Below are positions 7,692 through 16,802 of a stretch of DNA of 64,000 nucleotides, piece by piece; the stretch's first letter is position 1; each line of letters opens with the position of its first letter. Made by a program: the position numbers and the translations under genes. The notes below the pieces were generated by a model that was not told where the DNA came from, searched no databases, and saw nothing but the letters and a program-made list of their open reading frames with translations. The DNA lies in assembly GCF_900156435.1 (NCBI RefSeq), contig NZ_FTPQ01000001.1, positions 124,001-188,000 of the forward strand, read 5' to 3'. The DNA comes from Microbacterium sp. RU1D (GTDB lineage: Bacteria > Actinomycetota > Actinomycetes > Actinomycetales > Microbacteriaceae).

Positions 7692-8822
7692 TCAGAGCGT
7701 GCGGGCGAACGGGTCCATGTCGCGTGGTACGACCGGCACCGGAGCCGCCAGGGTGCTCTCGACCGCCACGAAGCCCGCCCCCGCGGCCGATTCCTCGGCC
7801 GACAGCAGCACGTCGAGCACGTGGTACCCGAGTTCGCCGGTCGCCACGTGCGGACGGTCTTCGGCGATCGCGCGCACCATGTCGAGAAGCCCGAGACCGC
7901 GGCCGACCACGACCCCCTCCTGCGCGACGGGGATGCGCTCCTGCTCCGGACGCACGTCGTCGAGAAGCACCCCGAGGGGCTCGATCCGGCTGATCTCGCC
8001 CCGGAAGTGGTTGGGATCGGGCAGGAAAAGCGAGCCCCGCGTCCCGTGCACCTCGAGCACCCCGGCGCGCTCGAGCGCGGAGTCGAAGCTGAACAGCGCC
8101 TGCGCCTGCTGCCCGCTCTCGAACGACAGGACGAGTTGCACCGTCGTGTCGACCTCGACGTCGAAGAGGTCGCCCGCGGCCGGCCCGGTGTGGATGCGGC
8201 GCTGCGCGCGCGGACGCGAGCCGATCGCGGCGACCCCATCGACCGGACCGAAAAGGCTGACCAGAGCCGACACGTAGTACGGCCCCATGTCGAGCAGGGG
8301 TCCCGCCCCGCGGGCGAAGAGGAACTGCGGTCCCGGGTGCCAGAGGTCGGGACCCTGCGTCTGGAACGCCGCCTGCGCGAACAGCGTCTCGCCGATCGCG
8401 CCCTCGAGGATCGCCCGCTTGGCCGACTGGAAGCCGGGGCCGAGGAGGGTGTCGGGCGCCGATCCGATGCGCAGCCCCGCCGCCTCGGCATCCCGCAGCA
8501 GGTGCGCGGTGCTCTCGCGATCGAGGCCGAGCGGCTTCTCGGTCCACACGTGCTTGCCTGCGGCGATCGCTGCGGCCGAGACCTCGACGTGCACCGCGGG
8601 GATCGTCAGGTTGACGACGATCTGCACGTCGGGGTGCGCGAGCACGTCGTCGGCGGTCCCCCAGGCGGGCACGCCGTACTGCTCGGCCTGAGCGCGGGCC
8701 CGCTCGGCGACCAGGTCGCCGACGATCAGGACGGCGACATCCGGGAACGAGGTCAGGTTCGCGAGGTAGGTGTCGCTGATGACGCCCGCACCGATGATGC
8801 CCACGCCCACGGGGGCGCTCAC
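7692..8822 (-). CDS. Gfo/Idh/MocA family oxidoreductase
   Basis: A 376-residue NAD(P)-dependent oxidoreductase. VGIIGAGVISDTYL is the Rossmann dinucleotide-binding loop at the N-terminus, HVWTEKPLGLD carries the EKP motif near residue 100, and GPLLDMGPYYVSAL replaces the usual GDxGxHxxD, so the expected catalytic His is a Tyr; this variant occurs in part of the family. The GTG at 8822 is chosen because it overlaps the stop of the upstream epimerase-like gene (GTGA). The two genes form an operon divergent from a TetR regulator and probably process one sugar or inositol derivative. Confidence 0.88.
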   Translation of the reverse strand: MSAPVGVGIIGAGVISDTYLANLTSFPDVAVLIVGDLVAERARAQAEQYGVPAWGTADDVLAHPDVQIVVNLTIPAVHVEVSAAAIAAGKHVWTEKPLGLDRESTAHLLRDAEAAGLRIGSAPDTLLGPGFQSAKRAILEGAIGETLFAQAAFQTQGPDLWHPGPQFLFARGAGPLLDMGPYYVSALVSLFGPVDGVAAIGSRPRAQRRIHTGPAAGDLFDVEVDTTVQLVLSFESGQQAQALFSFDSALERAGVLEVHGTRGSLFLPDPNHFRGEISRIEPLGVLLDDVRPEQERIPVAQEGVVVGRGLGLLDMVRAIAEDRPHVATGELGYHVLDVLLSAEESAAGAGFVAVESTLAAPVPVVPRDMDPFARTL

Positions 8823-9643
8823 GCGGCCAGCCCCTTCTCGAGCAGGAACGCGTAGCTCGCGGCGATGTCGTCGAACACGTCGCCAGGCGACCGGTCGTAC
8901 TCGATGACGGCCCAGCGGACGGCATCCGTCGCCTGCATCGCCTCGACGAGTGGAACCTCCCCCTCGCCCGGTCGACGCTGGTCGAGGTGACGGGTGACGG
9001 TGCGATCGGCGTCGACGCCGAACGGGTTCTCGGCGGGCACGAAACCGTCCTTCACGTGGACGGCCAGCAGCCGCGATCCGAGGCGCTGCGCGAGGGCGGG
9101 GACGTCCTGTCCGCCGGTGAGCGCCCAGAACAGGTCGAGCTCGACCGCGACACGCTCGTCGGTGTGCGCCACGACGTGCTCGAGGGCGCTCCGCCCGTCG
9201 ATGTCGATCAGGAACTCCTGCGCGTGATTGTGGTACCCCACGTTCAGTCCGTACGTGGCGGCGAGGTCGGCGACGGCGTTGAGACGGTCGGCGATCTCGG
9301 TCACCCCGTCGAGCGTCGACCAGCGCACGGGCTCGACGAAGGGGTCGATCACCGTCGACAGACCGAGGATGGCCGCCGCCTCCAGCACAGCCTCGGGCTC
9401 GGGCGTCGGGATGGAGCCGTCGGGCGTCCACAGCTCGTCGGAGAGGAGCGGCGCGTGACCGGTCGGGGCCGTGAGCCCGCTGGCATCCAGGGCCGCGCGG
9501 ATCTCGGTCGGCCGGCCGACGAAGTCGAAGGCCTCGACATGACGCAGGCCGATGGCGGCGAGCCGGTCGAGCGACCGGGCCGCATCGGCGCGGAACTCCT
9601 CGACCAGGGTGTAGAGCTGCACGGAGGGGATGGGGAGCGACAT
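8819..9643 (-). CDS. Sugar phosphate isomerase/epimerase family protein
   Basis: A 274-residue TIM-barrel protein of the xylose isomerase-like family. Visible family blocks are IPSVQLYTLVEEFRADAARS, GLRHVEAFDFVG, YHNHAQEF, ELDLFWAL, HVKDG and WAVIEYDRSPGD; the His, Glu and Asp of these blocks are the expected metal ligands. ATG 9643 is preceded by GAGGAAGGCCCG. It is the first gene of a two-gene operon with a Gfo/Idh/MocA oxidoreductase, repeating the pairing at 1-2036. The operator at 9706-9726 lies between it and the divergent tetR, which probably regulates it. Confidence 0.88.
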   Translation of the reverse strand: MSLPIPSVQLYTLVEEFRADAARSLDRLAAIGLRHVEAFDFVGRPTEIRAALDASGLTAPTGHAPLLSDELWTPDGSIPTPEPEAVLEAAAILGLSTVIDPFVEPVRWSTLDGVTEIADRLNAVADLAATYGLNVGYHNHAQEFLIDIDGRSALEHVVAHTDERVAVELDLFWALTGGQDVPALAQRLGSRLLAVHVKDGFVPAENPFGVDADRTVTRHLDQRRPGEGEVPLVEAMQATDAVRWAVIEYDRSPGDVFDDIAASYAFLLEKGLAA

Positions 9644-9705
9644 CGGGCCTTCCTCGTTCGTCGTCGAACGGCGCCCTGGCGGCGCCTCGTGGGAACGCTA
9701 CCAGA

Positions 9706-9726
9706 AAACCAACCAGTGGTTGTTTT
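9706..9726. promoter_or_regulatory. TetR operator in divergent promoter
   Basis: A 21-bp inverted repeat with one mismatched pair, centred on AACCAGTGGTT (9711-9721). It lies 22 bases before the tetR start and just upstream of the TACACT -10 box (9736-9741), where a bound TetR dimer would block both divergent transcripts. Confidence 0.7.
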
Positions 9727-9747
9727 CCACCGTTCTACACTGGCGGG

Positions 9748-10392
9748 ATGCGGCGCGATGACGACACCCCCGCGGCCGACGGCCCGCCTCCCCCGCTCGA
9801 CGACGCCGCGGACGAGCGCCTCGGCCGCTCGGGCGCGTACTCGAAAGGCGTGGCGCGGCGGCAGGAGATCCTCGATCGCGCCATCGGCGTCTTCGCCGAA
9901 CGCGGGGCCGAAGGAGCGTCGCTGCGCAGCATCGCGCGGGCGTTGGGCGTGTCGCACGCCGCCCTCCTGCACTACTTCGACTCCCGCGAGCAGCTGCTGG
10001 TCGCCGTCTACGACCACGCGAACCGACAGCGCCCCCCGGCCCCCGATGCGACCGCCCTGTCGTCACTGACCGACGCCGCGGCGCACAACACCTCGGTCCC
10101 GGGTCTGGTCGAGCTGTACACGACGCTCGTCGCCGCCTCCCTGAAGGACGACAGCGCGAGCGCGCGTCAGTACTTCTCCGAGCGGTTCGCCCGTCTCCGC
10201 GCCGAACTCGCCGAACGACTGCGCCTCGAGCAGGCCGACGGGCGCGTGCGCACCGACGTCGACCCCGACCAGGTCGCCGCTCTACTCATCGCCGCCTCGG
10301 ACGGGCTGCAGGTGCAGTGGCTCCTCGAGCCGTCGATGCCGCTCGCCGATGTGCTCGGGGCGCTCGGCGGGCTGCTCGCCCCGCCGCGCTGA
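9748..10392 (+). CDS. TetR/AcrR family transcriptional regulator
   Basis: A 214-residue regulator with a variable N-terminal stretch of about 35 residues, then the TetR HTH: ILDRAIGVFAERGAEGASL, RSIARALGVSHAALLHYF. The rest is the ligand-binding and dimerisation domain, with a TetR_C-like segment that ends VAALLIAASDGLQVQWLLEP. TACACT lies six bases before the ATG, so the message is probably leaderless. It is divergent from the epimerase/oxidoreductase operon and shares an operator with it, so it most likely represses that operon until a sugar-like ligand appears. Confidence 0.92.
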   Translation: MRRDDDTPAADGPPPPLDDAADERLGRSGAYSKGVARRQEILDRAIGVFAERGAEGASLRSIARALGVSHAALLHYFDSREQLLVAVYDHANRQRPPAPDATALSSLTDAAAHNTSVPGLVELYTTLVAASLKDDSASARQYFSERFARLRAELAERLRLEQADGRVRTDVDPDQVAALLIAASDGLQVQWLLEPSMPLADVLGALGGLLAPPR

Positions 10393-10648
10393 CCCGCGAG
10401 GCCGCGCCCGCGGGCGTCGGGCAGACTCCGCGATCCGCACAACCTCCGCTGGATTCCCCCATTCGCGGCCGAGGGTGTGCGAATCACTGAGGGTGAGCCG
10501 CCGTTCGCGCCCGTCGCGTCCCGGCCTCGGACGCGCGCGTCGACCGCCCGGTCGAGTGCCGCCACCCCGCGCGTCGCATGTCATACGCGGGCGATAACCC
10601 CCGGTCGATCGACCCAGCGCGCCGCCCCGCGCCCGTCGCGACCCGAGG
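10393..10648. other. Intergenic region between convergent genes, with a small stem-loop
   Basis: 256 bases without a supportable gene. ATTCGC (10461-10466) pairs with GCGAAT (10479-10484) around a 12-base loop, a possible weak bidirectional terminator. A GACTCCGCGA block (10424-10433) and CCGAGGGTGTGCGAATC (10469-10485) recur with slight change and different spacing at 39460-39504. Confidence 0.5.
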
Positions 10649-11905
10649 TCAGACGCGGGCGTCGACCGCCTGGTCACCCACCGGCACGAGGCGCGTGAGC
10701 TGGGTCACGTGGCGCGGCTCGAGCTCGTCGAGCGAGGAGACGCCGAGCAGGGTCATCGTGCGCTCGATCTCGCTGCGCAGGATCGCGATCGTGCGGTCGA
10801 CGCCCTGACGCCCGCCCGCCATGAGGCCGTAGAGGTACGCGCGGCCGATCAGTGTGAACTTCGCTCCCAGGGCGATGGATGCCACGATGTCGGCGCCGTT
10901 CATGATGCCGGTGTCGACCATGACCGTCGCATCCTTCCCGACCTCGCGCACGACCTTCGGCAGCAGGTGGAACGGGATCGGAGCGCGGTCGAGCTGGCGG
11001 CCGCCGTGGTTCGAGAGCACGATGCCGTCGACGCCCAGGTCGACCAGGCGCGCGGCATCCTGCACGTTCTGCACGCCCTTGACGACGATCTTGCCCGGCC
11101 ACATGCCGCGGATGATGTCGAGGTCGTCGTAGCCGATGGTCGGATCCATCGCCGCGTTCAGCAGCTCGCCGACGGTGCCGCCCGTGGTGCTGAGCGAGGC
11201 GAACTCGAGCTTCGGCGTGGTCAGGAAGTCGATCCACCACCACGGACGCGGAATGGCGTTGACGATCGTGCCGACCGTCAGCTGCGGCGGAATCGAGAAG
11301 CCGTTGCGCTTGTCGCGCAGGCGCGCGCCCGCGATCGGGGTGTCGACGGTGAACTGCAGGGTGTCGAAGCCGGCCTTGGCCGCGCGCTCGACGAGGCCGT
11401 ACGAGATGTCGCGCTGCTTCATGACGTACAGCTGGAACCAGTTGCGCCCCACGGGGTTCGCCGCCTTCACGCCCTCGATCGAGGTGGTCCCGAGGGTCGA
11501 GAGGGTGAACGGGATGCCGGCGGCCGCGGCCGCGGAGGCCCCCGCGGTCTCCCCCTCCGTCTGCATCAGACGCGTGAAGCCGGTGGGCGCGATGCCGAAG
11601 GGCAGCGCCGAGGGCCCGCCGAGAATCTGGCACGAGGTGTCGACGTTCGCCGCGGGGCGCAGGATGTCGGGGTGGAACTCCACGTCCTCGAACGCGCGGC
11701 GGGCGCGGTCGAGCGAGAGCTCGCCTTCGGCGGCACCGTCGGTGTAGTCGAAGGCCGCCTTGGGGGTGCGCCGCTTCGCGATGGTGCGCAGGTCGGCGAT
11801 CGTGAGCGCCGCGTCGAGGCGGCGCTTGCGCGCATCGAGTTCGGGCTTCTTGAACTGCATGAGCTCGAGGAGCTCGCCGACCTTGGGCAGCTGCCGCTGA
11901 ACCAT
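10649..11905 (-). CDS. Alpha-hydroxy-acid oxidising FMN enzyme (L-lactate dehydrogenase/oxidase type)
   Basis: A 418-residue flavoenzyme of the FMN-dependent alpha-hydroxy acid dehydrogenase family. [40 protein letters not shown] and the catalytic-base motif SNHGGRQLD are all present. It should oxidise L-lactate or a related 2-hydroxy acid to the keto acid, passing electrons to quinone or oxygen. ATG 11905 is preferred over an in-frame GTG ten codons upstream, because a GntR-type operator and the -10 box cover that GTG. It lies downstream of the rhamnose genes, whose bifunctional aldolase/dehydrogenase should release L-lactate, a natural substrate. Lactate itself is inference. Confidence 0.87.
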   Translation of the reverse strand: MVQRQLPKVGELLELMQFKKPELDARKRRLDAALTIADLRTIAKRRTPKAAFDYTDGAAEGELSLDRARRAFEDVEFHPDILRPAANVDTSCQILGGPSALPFGIAPTGFTRLMQTEGETAGASAAAAAGIPFTLSTLGTTSIEGVKAANPVGRNWFQLYVMKQRDISYGLVERAAKAGFDTLQFTVDTPIAGARLRDKRNGFSIPPQLTVGTIVNAIPRPWWWIDFLTTPKLEFASLSTTGGTVGELLNAAMDPTIGYDDLDIIRGMWPGKIVVKGVQNVQDAARLVDLGVDGIVLSNHGGRQLDRAPIPFHLLPKVVREVGKDATVMVDTGIMNGADIVASIALGAKFTLIGRAYLYGLMAGGRQGVDRTIAILRSEIERTMTLLGVSSLDELEPRHVTQLTRLVPVGDQAVDARV

Positions 11906-11921
11906 GGAGATCTCGCTTTCG

Positions 11922-11964
11922 TGTGGTCTGACCACATAGTACGCCCGCCGAGGTCGGGCAGGAA
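11922..11964 (-). promoter_or_regulatory. Promoter with GntR-type (LldR/FadR-like) operator
   Basis: On the minus strand TTCCTG (11964-11959), a 17-bp spacer and TACTAT (11941-11936) form a promoter. A perfect 15-bp palindrome, TGTGGTCTGACCACA on the plus strand (11922-11936), overlaps the -10 edge. It contains TGGTCnGACCA, the site type bound by FadR-subfamily GntR regulators such as LldR. No gntR gene is in the window, so the regulator acts in trans. Confidence 0.7.
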
Positions 11965-11968
11965 GGGG

Positions 11969-13420
11969 TTACGCGCGGGGCTCGAACCGCCGCGGGGGGA
12001 ACGCGTCGGCCACGCGCCGACGGAGGTCTTCGAGGGTGGGCTCGTCGCCGAAGCAACCGAGGGCACGCGCCTGCACGAGCACGTTGCCCAGCGCCGTCGC
12101 CTCGACGGGACCGGCCAGCACCGGGAGTCCGGAACGGTCGGCCGTGGCCTGACAGAGCAGGGCGTTCAGCGCCCCGCCCCCCACCAGGTGCACCACGTCG
12201 ATCTCGCGACCGGCGAGCCCCGCCGCCGTCCGCAGCGTCTCGGCGAAGGCGCGGGCGATGCTCTCGACGATGATGCGGGCGAACATCGGCCGCTCGGAGG
12301 GTCCGGGCACGTCGCGCCCCAACAGCGACGCGATCCGTGCCGGCATGTCACCCGGCGCGGCGAGAGAGGGGTCATTGGCGTCGAACAACCGCCCCGGCGC
12401 GGTCACCGCGGCGGCCGCCGCCAGCAGGCGACCCAGATCGACCGGCTTCCCATCCGCCTCCGACCACGACCGCACCGTCTCGCTCAGCAGCCACAGTCCG
12501 GTGACGTTGTGCAGGAAGCGCACGCGCCCGTCGACGCCGCCCTCGTTCGTGAAGTTGGCCGCGCGCGCGGCATCCGTCACGATCGGCGCGGGGAGCTCCA
12601 GGCCGACCAATCCCCAGGTGCCGCACGAGATGTAGGCGGCATCGGGCGACGACAGCGGCACGGCGACGACGGCCGAGGCCGTGTCGTGCGAGCCGACCGC
12701 GATCACGGGCAGCTCCCCGTGCTCGGCGGTCGCGGGTCCGATCGTCCCGCCCGGGTCGACGAGCGGGGGGAGCACGGACGACGGGATGCCGAGCGCCTCG
12801 GCGAGCGCCGTATCCCACTCCCCCGTCCGCACGTCGAGCAGGCCCGTCGTGGAGGCGTTCGTCCGCTCGGCGACACGGCGGCCGGTGAGACGCTCGGCGA
12901 GGAGGTCGGGGATGAGCAAGCTCGCCTCGGCGGCGGCCAGCTGCGCGTCGGCCGCGTACTGGTACACCGTGTTGAACGGGAGGAACTGCAGGCCGTTGCG
13001 GCGGTACAGCTCCTCGAACGGGACGACCGCATGCACGGCATCCACCCCGCGCTCCGTCCGCCCGTCGCGGTAGTGGAACGGCTCGGCCAGCAGTCCGTCC
13101 GCGCCCAGCAGCCCGTAGTCGACGGCCCACGAGTCGATGCCGACGCTCTCGATCGACGGTTCCCGCCTCCGCGCCTCGGCCAGCCCCTCGCGCACGTGAG
13201 CCCACAAGGCCTCGACGTCCCAGTGCCAGCCGTCGGGCCGCTCGACGGGCCCGTTCGGGAACCGGGCGACCTGCTCGAGCTCGAGCACGTCGTCGCCGAC
13301 CCGCCCGATCATCACGCGACCGCTGGTCGCGCCGAGGTCGACGGCCGCCACGGCGCGCACACCGGGGCGCACCGTGGACGCGGTCCCGGCTCCGCCTGCG
13401 TCCGGCGACGCGCCGCTCAT
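11969..13420 (-). CDS. rhaB: Rhamnulokinase
   Basis: A 483-residue FGGY-family sugar kinase. AAVDLGATSGRVMIGRV is the N-terminal phosphate-binding motif, GIDSWAVDYGLL the sugar-binding block typical of rhamnulokinase, SHDTASAVVAVPL and SCGTWGLVGLE the following FGGY blocks, and HLVGGGALNALLCQATAD the C-terminal adenosine motif. It phosphorylates L-rhamnulose to rhamnulose 1-phosphate with ATP. ATG 13420 overlaps the stop of the bifunctional aldolase/dehydrogenase gene (ATGA), making it the last gene of the rhaM-rhaI-rhaEW-rhaB operon. About 20 residues before the kinase motif are Ala/Gly/Ser-rich and probably disordered. Confidence 0.92.
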   Translation of the reverse strand: MSGASPDAGGAGTASTVRPGVRAVAAVDLGATSGRVMIGRVGDDVLELEQVARFPNGPVERPDGWHWDVEALWAHVREGLAEARRREPSIESVGIDSWAVDYGLLGADGLLAEPFHYRDGRTERGVDAVHAVVPFEELYRRNGLQFLPFNTVYQYAADAQLAAAEASLLIPDLLAERLTGRRVAERTNASTTGLLDVRTGEWDTALAEALGIPSSVLPPLVDPGGTIGPATAEHGELPVIAVGSHDTASAVVAVPLSSPDAAYISCGTWGLVGLELPAPIVTDAARAANFTNEGGVDGRVRFLHNVTGLWLLSETVRSWSEADGKPVDLGRLLAAAAAVTAPGRLFDANDPSLAAPGDMPARIASLLGRDVPGPSERPMFARIIVESIARAFAETLRTAAGLAGREIDVVHLVGGGALNALLCQATADRSGLPVLAGPVEATALGNVLVQARALGCFGDEPTLEDLRRRVADAFPPRRFEPRA

Positions 13421-15453
13421 CGCAGGAACGCCGCGGCGACGCCCGAGTCGACGGGGATGTGCAGGCCCGTCGTGCGCGAGAGTTCGGGACCGGTGAGCAC
13501 GTAGACCGCGTCGGCGACGTTCTCGGGGACGACCTCGCGCTTGAGGATCGTGCGGTTCGCGTAGAACTGGCCGAGGTCCTTCTCGTCGACGCCGTAGGTC
13601 GCGGCCCGGTTGGCGCCCCAGCCTGCGGCGAAGATGCCCGATCCGCGCACGACGCCGTCGGGGTTGATGCCGTTCACGCGCACGCCGTGCTCGCCCAGCT
13701 CGACCGCGAGCAGGCGCACCTGGTGGGCCTGGTCGGCCTTGGTCGCGGAGTAGGCGATGTTGTTGGGGCCGGCGAAGACGCTGTTCTTGGACGAGATGTA
13801 GATGACGTCGCCGCCCATCTTCTGCGCGATGAGCGCCTTCGCCGCGGCCTTGGACACCAGGAACGAGCCCTTCGCCATGACGTCGTGCTGCAGGTCCCAG
13901 TCCTTCTCGGTGGTCTCCAGCAGCGGCTTCGACAGCGAGAGCCCTGCGTTGTTCACCACGAGGTCGACGCCGCCGAACGCGAGCACGGTGGCGTCGATCG
14001 CCGCCTGCACGCCCTCGGCGTCCGCCACGTTCGCGGCCACGCCGATCGCGACGTCCGTGCCGCCCAACTCGGCCGCCGCCGCCTGCGCCTTCTCGAGGTC
14101 GAGGTCGGCGACGACGACGCATGCGCCCTCGGCGGCGAGGCGGGTCGCGATGGCCTTCCCGATCCCGGATGCCGCGCCCGTGACGAACGCGATCCGGCCC
14201 TGGTGGGTCTTCGGCTTCGGCATGCGCTGGAGCTTGGCCTCCTCGAGCGTCCAGTACTCGATGCGGAACTTCTCGGCATCCGAGATCGGGGCGTAGGTCG
14301 AGAGGGCTTCGGCGCCGCGCATGACGTTGATCGCGTTGACGTAGAACTCCCCCGCCACCCGCGCGGTCTGCTTGTTCGCCCCGTACGAGAACATGCCCAC
14401 GCCGGGGATCAGCACGATGAGCGGGTCGGCGCCGCGGATGGCCGGGCTGTCGGCGCTGGCGTGCGCGTCGTAGTACGCCTGGTAGTCGGCGCGGTATTCC
14501 GCGTGCAGCTCGTGCAGCCGGGCGATCGCGTCCTCGACCGCGGCGTCGGCGGGCAGGTCGAGGATCAGCGGCTTCACCTTGGTGCGCAGGAAGTGGTCGG
14601 GGCAGCTCGTGCCGAGCGCGGCGAGGGCGGGAGCCTTCTCGGATGCCAGGAAGTCGAGCACCACGTCGGAGTCGGTGAAGTGGCCGACCATCGGCTTGTC
14701 GGTCGAGGCGAGCCCGCGGATCGTCGGGGCGAGCGCCGCCGCCTTCGCGCGGCGTTCGGCCTCGGGCAGGGCTGCGAATCCGTCGCGGACGCCGCCGAAC
14801 GGCTCGGCGGCACCGTGCTCGTCGATGTAGGCCTGCGCGGTGTCGATGATCCACAGGCTGTTGGTCTCGGCCTCCTCGGAGGTCTCGCCCCACGCCGTGA
14901 TGCCGTGACCGCCGAGGATCGTGCCGATGGCCTGCGGGTTCCGCTCCTTGATGGCGGCGATGTCCAGGCCCAGCTGGAACCCGGGGCGGCGCCACGGCAC
15001 CCACACGACCTTGTCGCCGAAGATCTTCGCCGTCAGTTCCTCCCCGTCGGCGGCGGTCGCGATTGCGATGCCCGCGTCGGGGTGCAGGTGGTCGACGTGC
15101 GCGGCATCCACGAGCCCGTGCATGGCGGTGTCGATCGACGGGGCCGCACCTCCCTTGCCGTGCAGGCAGTAGTCGAACGCGGCGACCATCTCGTCTTCGC
15201 GCTCGATGCCGGGGTAGACGTCGACGAGCGCGCGCATGCGGTCGAGCCGCAGCACCGCGAGGCCCTTCTCGGTGAGCGTGCCGAGGTCGCCGCCCGAGCC
15301 CTTGACCCACAGCAGCTCGACGGGCTCGCCGGTGACGGGGTCGATGTCGGTGCCCTTGGCGGACGTGTTGCCGCCGGCGTAGTTGGTGACCTTGGGGTCG
15401 GAGCCGAGGCGGTTGCTGCGCGCGACGAGGTCGGCGGCGGTGGAGCTGGTCAT
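13417..15453 (-). CDS. rhaEW: Bifunctional rhamnulose-1-phosphate aldolase/short-chain dehydrogenase (lactaldehyde dehydrogenase)
   Basis: A 678-residue two-domain enzyme. Residues about 1-400 form a class II aldolase/adducin domain (YAGGNTSAKG, DHLHPDAGIAI and ILGGHGITAWG hold the zinc ligands); residues about 425-678 form a short-chain dehydrogenase (FVTGAASGIGKAIA, NNAGLSLS, then Ser-Tyr-Lys in ISSKNSVFAGPNNIAYSATK). The first splits rhamnulose 1-phosphate into DHAP and L-lactaldehyde; the second oxidises lactaldehyde to L-lactate with NAD. This domain order is that of RhaEW (YuxG) proteins. ATG 15453 is preferred to an in-frame GTG four codons upstream because GTGAGGAAC serves as its ribosome binding site. 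Confidence 0.92.
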   Translation of the reverse strand: MTSSTAADLVARSNRLGSDPKVTNYAGGNTSAKGTDIDPVTGEPVELLWVKGSGGDLGTLTEKGLAVLRLDRMRALVDVYPGIEREDEMVAAFDYCLHGKGGAAPSIDTAMHGLVDAAHVDHLHPDAGIAIATAADGEELTAKIFGDKVVWVPWRRPGFQLGLDIAAIKERNPQAIGTILGGHGITAWGETSEEAETNSLWIIDTAQAYIDEHGAAEPFGGVRDGFAALPEAERRAKAAALAPTIRGLASTDKPMVGHFTDSDVVLDFLASEKAPALAALGTSCPDHFLRTKVKPLILDLPADAAVEDAIARLHELHAEYRADYQAYYDAHASADSPAIRGADPLIVLIPGVGMFSYGANKQTARVAGEFYVNAINVMRGAEALSTYAPISDAEKFRIEYWTLEEAKLQRMPKPKTHQGRIAFVTGAASGIGKAIATRLAAEGACVVVADLDLEKAQAAAAELGGTDVAIGVAANVADAEGVQAAIDATVLAFGGVDLVVNNAGLSLSKPLLETTEKDWDLQHDVMAKGSFLVSKAAAKALIAQKMGGDVIYISSKNSVFAGPNNIAYSATKADQAHQVRLLAVELGEHGVRVNGINPDGVVRGSGIFAAGWGANRAATYGVDEKDLGQFYANRTILKREVVPENVADAVYVLTGPELSRTTGLHIPVDSGVAAAFLR

Positions 15454-15487
15454 GACGTTCCTCACGGGTGAGAGCGACGGGAAAGGA

Positions 15488-15524
15488 ACCGGGGCGGCGG
15501 TGATTCAGGGGCCACCGCCCCGGT
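15488..15524 (-). other. Inverted repeat inside the rhamnose operon
   Basis: ACCGGGGCGG (15488-15497) pairs with CCGCCCCGGT (15515-15524) around a 17-base loop, in the 182-base gap between rhaI and rhaEW. It could be a partial terminator or an mRNA-stability hairpin that makes the downstream genes less expressed than rhaM-rhaI. No T-run. Confidence 0.4.
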
Positions 15525-15635
15525 GGTCGGGAGATCGTCGGCGCGCCGACGGTGAGAGGGAGTCGAGGCGGGGGTGGCGCCGCCCGGTGGATCAGACCCC
15601 GGAGCGGCAGGTGACGCGCCGCCCCGGGGAGTCGG

Positions 15636-16802
15636 TCAGGCGCCCCAGCCCGCCTGGGTGCCGCCGACGCGCTCCTCGGCGATACGGGGCAGGTATCCGG
15701 ATGCCGCGAACGCGGCCATGGGGTCGGCCGGGAGGCCGCGGGACTCGCGCCACTCGGCGAGCGCGGGGCGCACGTCGGTGTAGAACGCGTCCATCAGCAC
15801 CGCGTTGGCGCCGAGCACGTCGTTCGCACGCTGCGCGGCATCCAGGGCATCACGGTCGACGAGCAGCGCCCGCGCCGTCATCTCCTGAACGTTGAGCACC
15901 GAGCGGATCTGGCCGGGGATCTTGTCCTCGATGTTGTGGCACTGGTCGAGCATGAAGGCCACGTCGGGGTTGTTCAGGCCCCCGCCGCGCACGACCTCGG
16001 TGAGGATGCGGAACAGCTGGAACGGGTCGGCCGCGCCCACGATGAGATCGTCGTCGGCGTAGAAGCGCGAGTTGAAGTCGAACGAGCCGAGCTTGCCGAG
16101 CCGCAGCAGCTGCATGACGATGAACTCGATGTTCGTGCCCGGCGCGTGGTGGCCGGTGTCGAGGCACACCATCGCCTTGTCGCCGAGGGCGGCGACCTGG
16201 GCGTAGGACGTCCCCCAGTCGGGAACATCGGTGTGGTAGAACGACGGCTCGAAGAACTTGTACTCCAGCACGAGCCGCTGGTCGTCGCCGAGGCGCGCGT
16301 AGATCTCCTGCAGCGAGTCCTGCAGGCGGTCCTGGCGGCCGCGCATGTCGTTCTGACCCGGGTAGTTCGAGCCCTCGGCGAGCCAGATCTTCAGATCGCG
16401 CGAGCCCGTGGCATCCATCACGTCGATGCAGTCGAGGTGGTGGTCGATGGCCTTGCGACGGATGCGCTCGTCGTGGTGGGTGAGGGCGCCGAACTTGTAG
16501 TCCTCGTCCTGGAAGGTGTTCGAGTTCACGGTGCCGAGCTTCACGCCGAGGTCTTCCGCGTGGCGGCGCAGGGCCGTGTAGTCGTCGACGAGGTCCCACG
16601 GGATGTGCAGCGCCACCGTGGGCGCGAGGGCCGTCAGGCGGTTGACCTCGGCGGCATCCGCGATCTTCTCGAACGGGTCGCGCGGGGTGCCGGCGGTCGG
16701 GAACACGCGGAAGCGCGTGCCGGAGTTGCCGAACGCCCAGGAGGGCAGCTCGATGGCCTGGGCTTCGAGGGTCGAGAGGATCTCGGGGGACAGCGTCGTC
16801 AT
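15636..16802 (-). CDS. rhaI: L-rhamnose isomerase (RhaI type)
   Basis: A 388-residue TIM-barrel isomerase of the RhaI family found in actinobacteria and pseudomonads, not the RhaA family. Recognised blocks: PSWAFGNSGTRFRVFPTAGTP-like start, VALHIPWDLVDDY, KIWLAEGSNYPGQND, YKFFEPSFYHTDVPDWGTSY, CLDTGHHAPGTNIE and FDFNSRFYADDDL, with the His, Asp and Glu metal ligands. It converts L-rhamnose to L-rhamnulose in the cytoplasm. ATG 16802 overlaps the stop of the mutarotase gene (ATGA). It is the second gene of the operon divergent from a LacI regulator. Confidence 0.93.
   Translation of the reverse strand: MTTLSPEILSTLEAQAIELPSWAFGNSGTRFRVFPTAGTPRDPFEKIADAAEVNRLTALAPTVALHIPWDLVDDYTALRRHAEDLGVKLGTVNSNTFQDEDYKFGALTHHDERIRRKAIDHHLDCIDVMDATGSRDLKIWLAEGSNYPGQNDMRGRQDRLQDSLQEIYARLGDDQRLVLEYKFFEPSFYHTDVPDWGTSYAQVAALGDKAMVCLDTGHHAPGTNIEFIVMQLLRLGKLGSFDFNSRFYADDDLIVGAADPFQLFRILTEVVRGGGLNNPDVAFMLDQCHNIEDKIPGQIRSVLNVQEMTARALLVDRDALDAAQRANDVLGANAVLMDAFYTDVRPALAEWRESRGLPADPMAAFAASGYLPRIAEERVGGTQAGWGA

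Noticed and set aside
9706..9726. Transcription terminator
   Set aside because: It lies between divergent genes over promoter elements, so an operator fits better.
11906..11935. GTG start ten codons upstream for the lactate-type flavoenzyme
   Set aside because: It would lie in the operator and -10 region; the ATG at 11905 fits the family start better.
13459..15471. A 670-codon open frame antisense to rhaEW
   Set aside because: Shadow frame; the sense frame has aldolase and dehydrogenase motifs.
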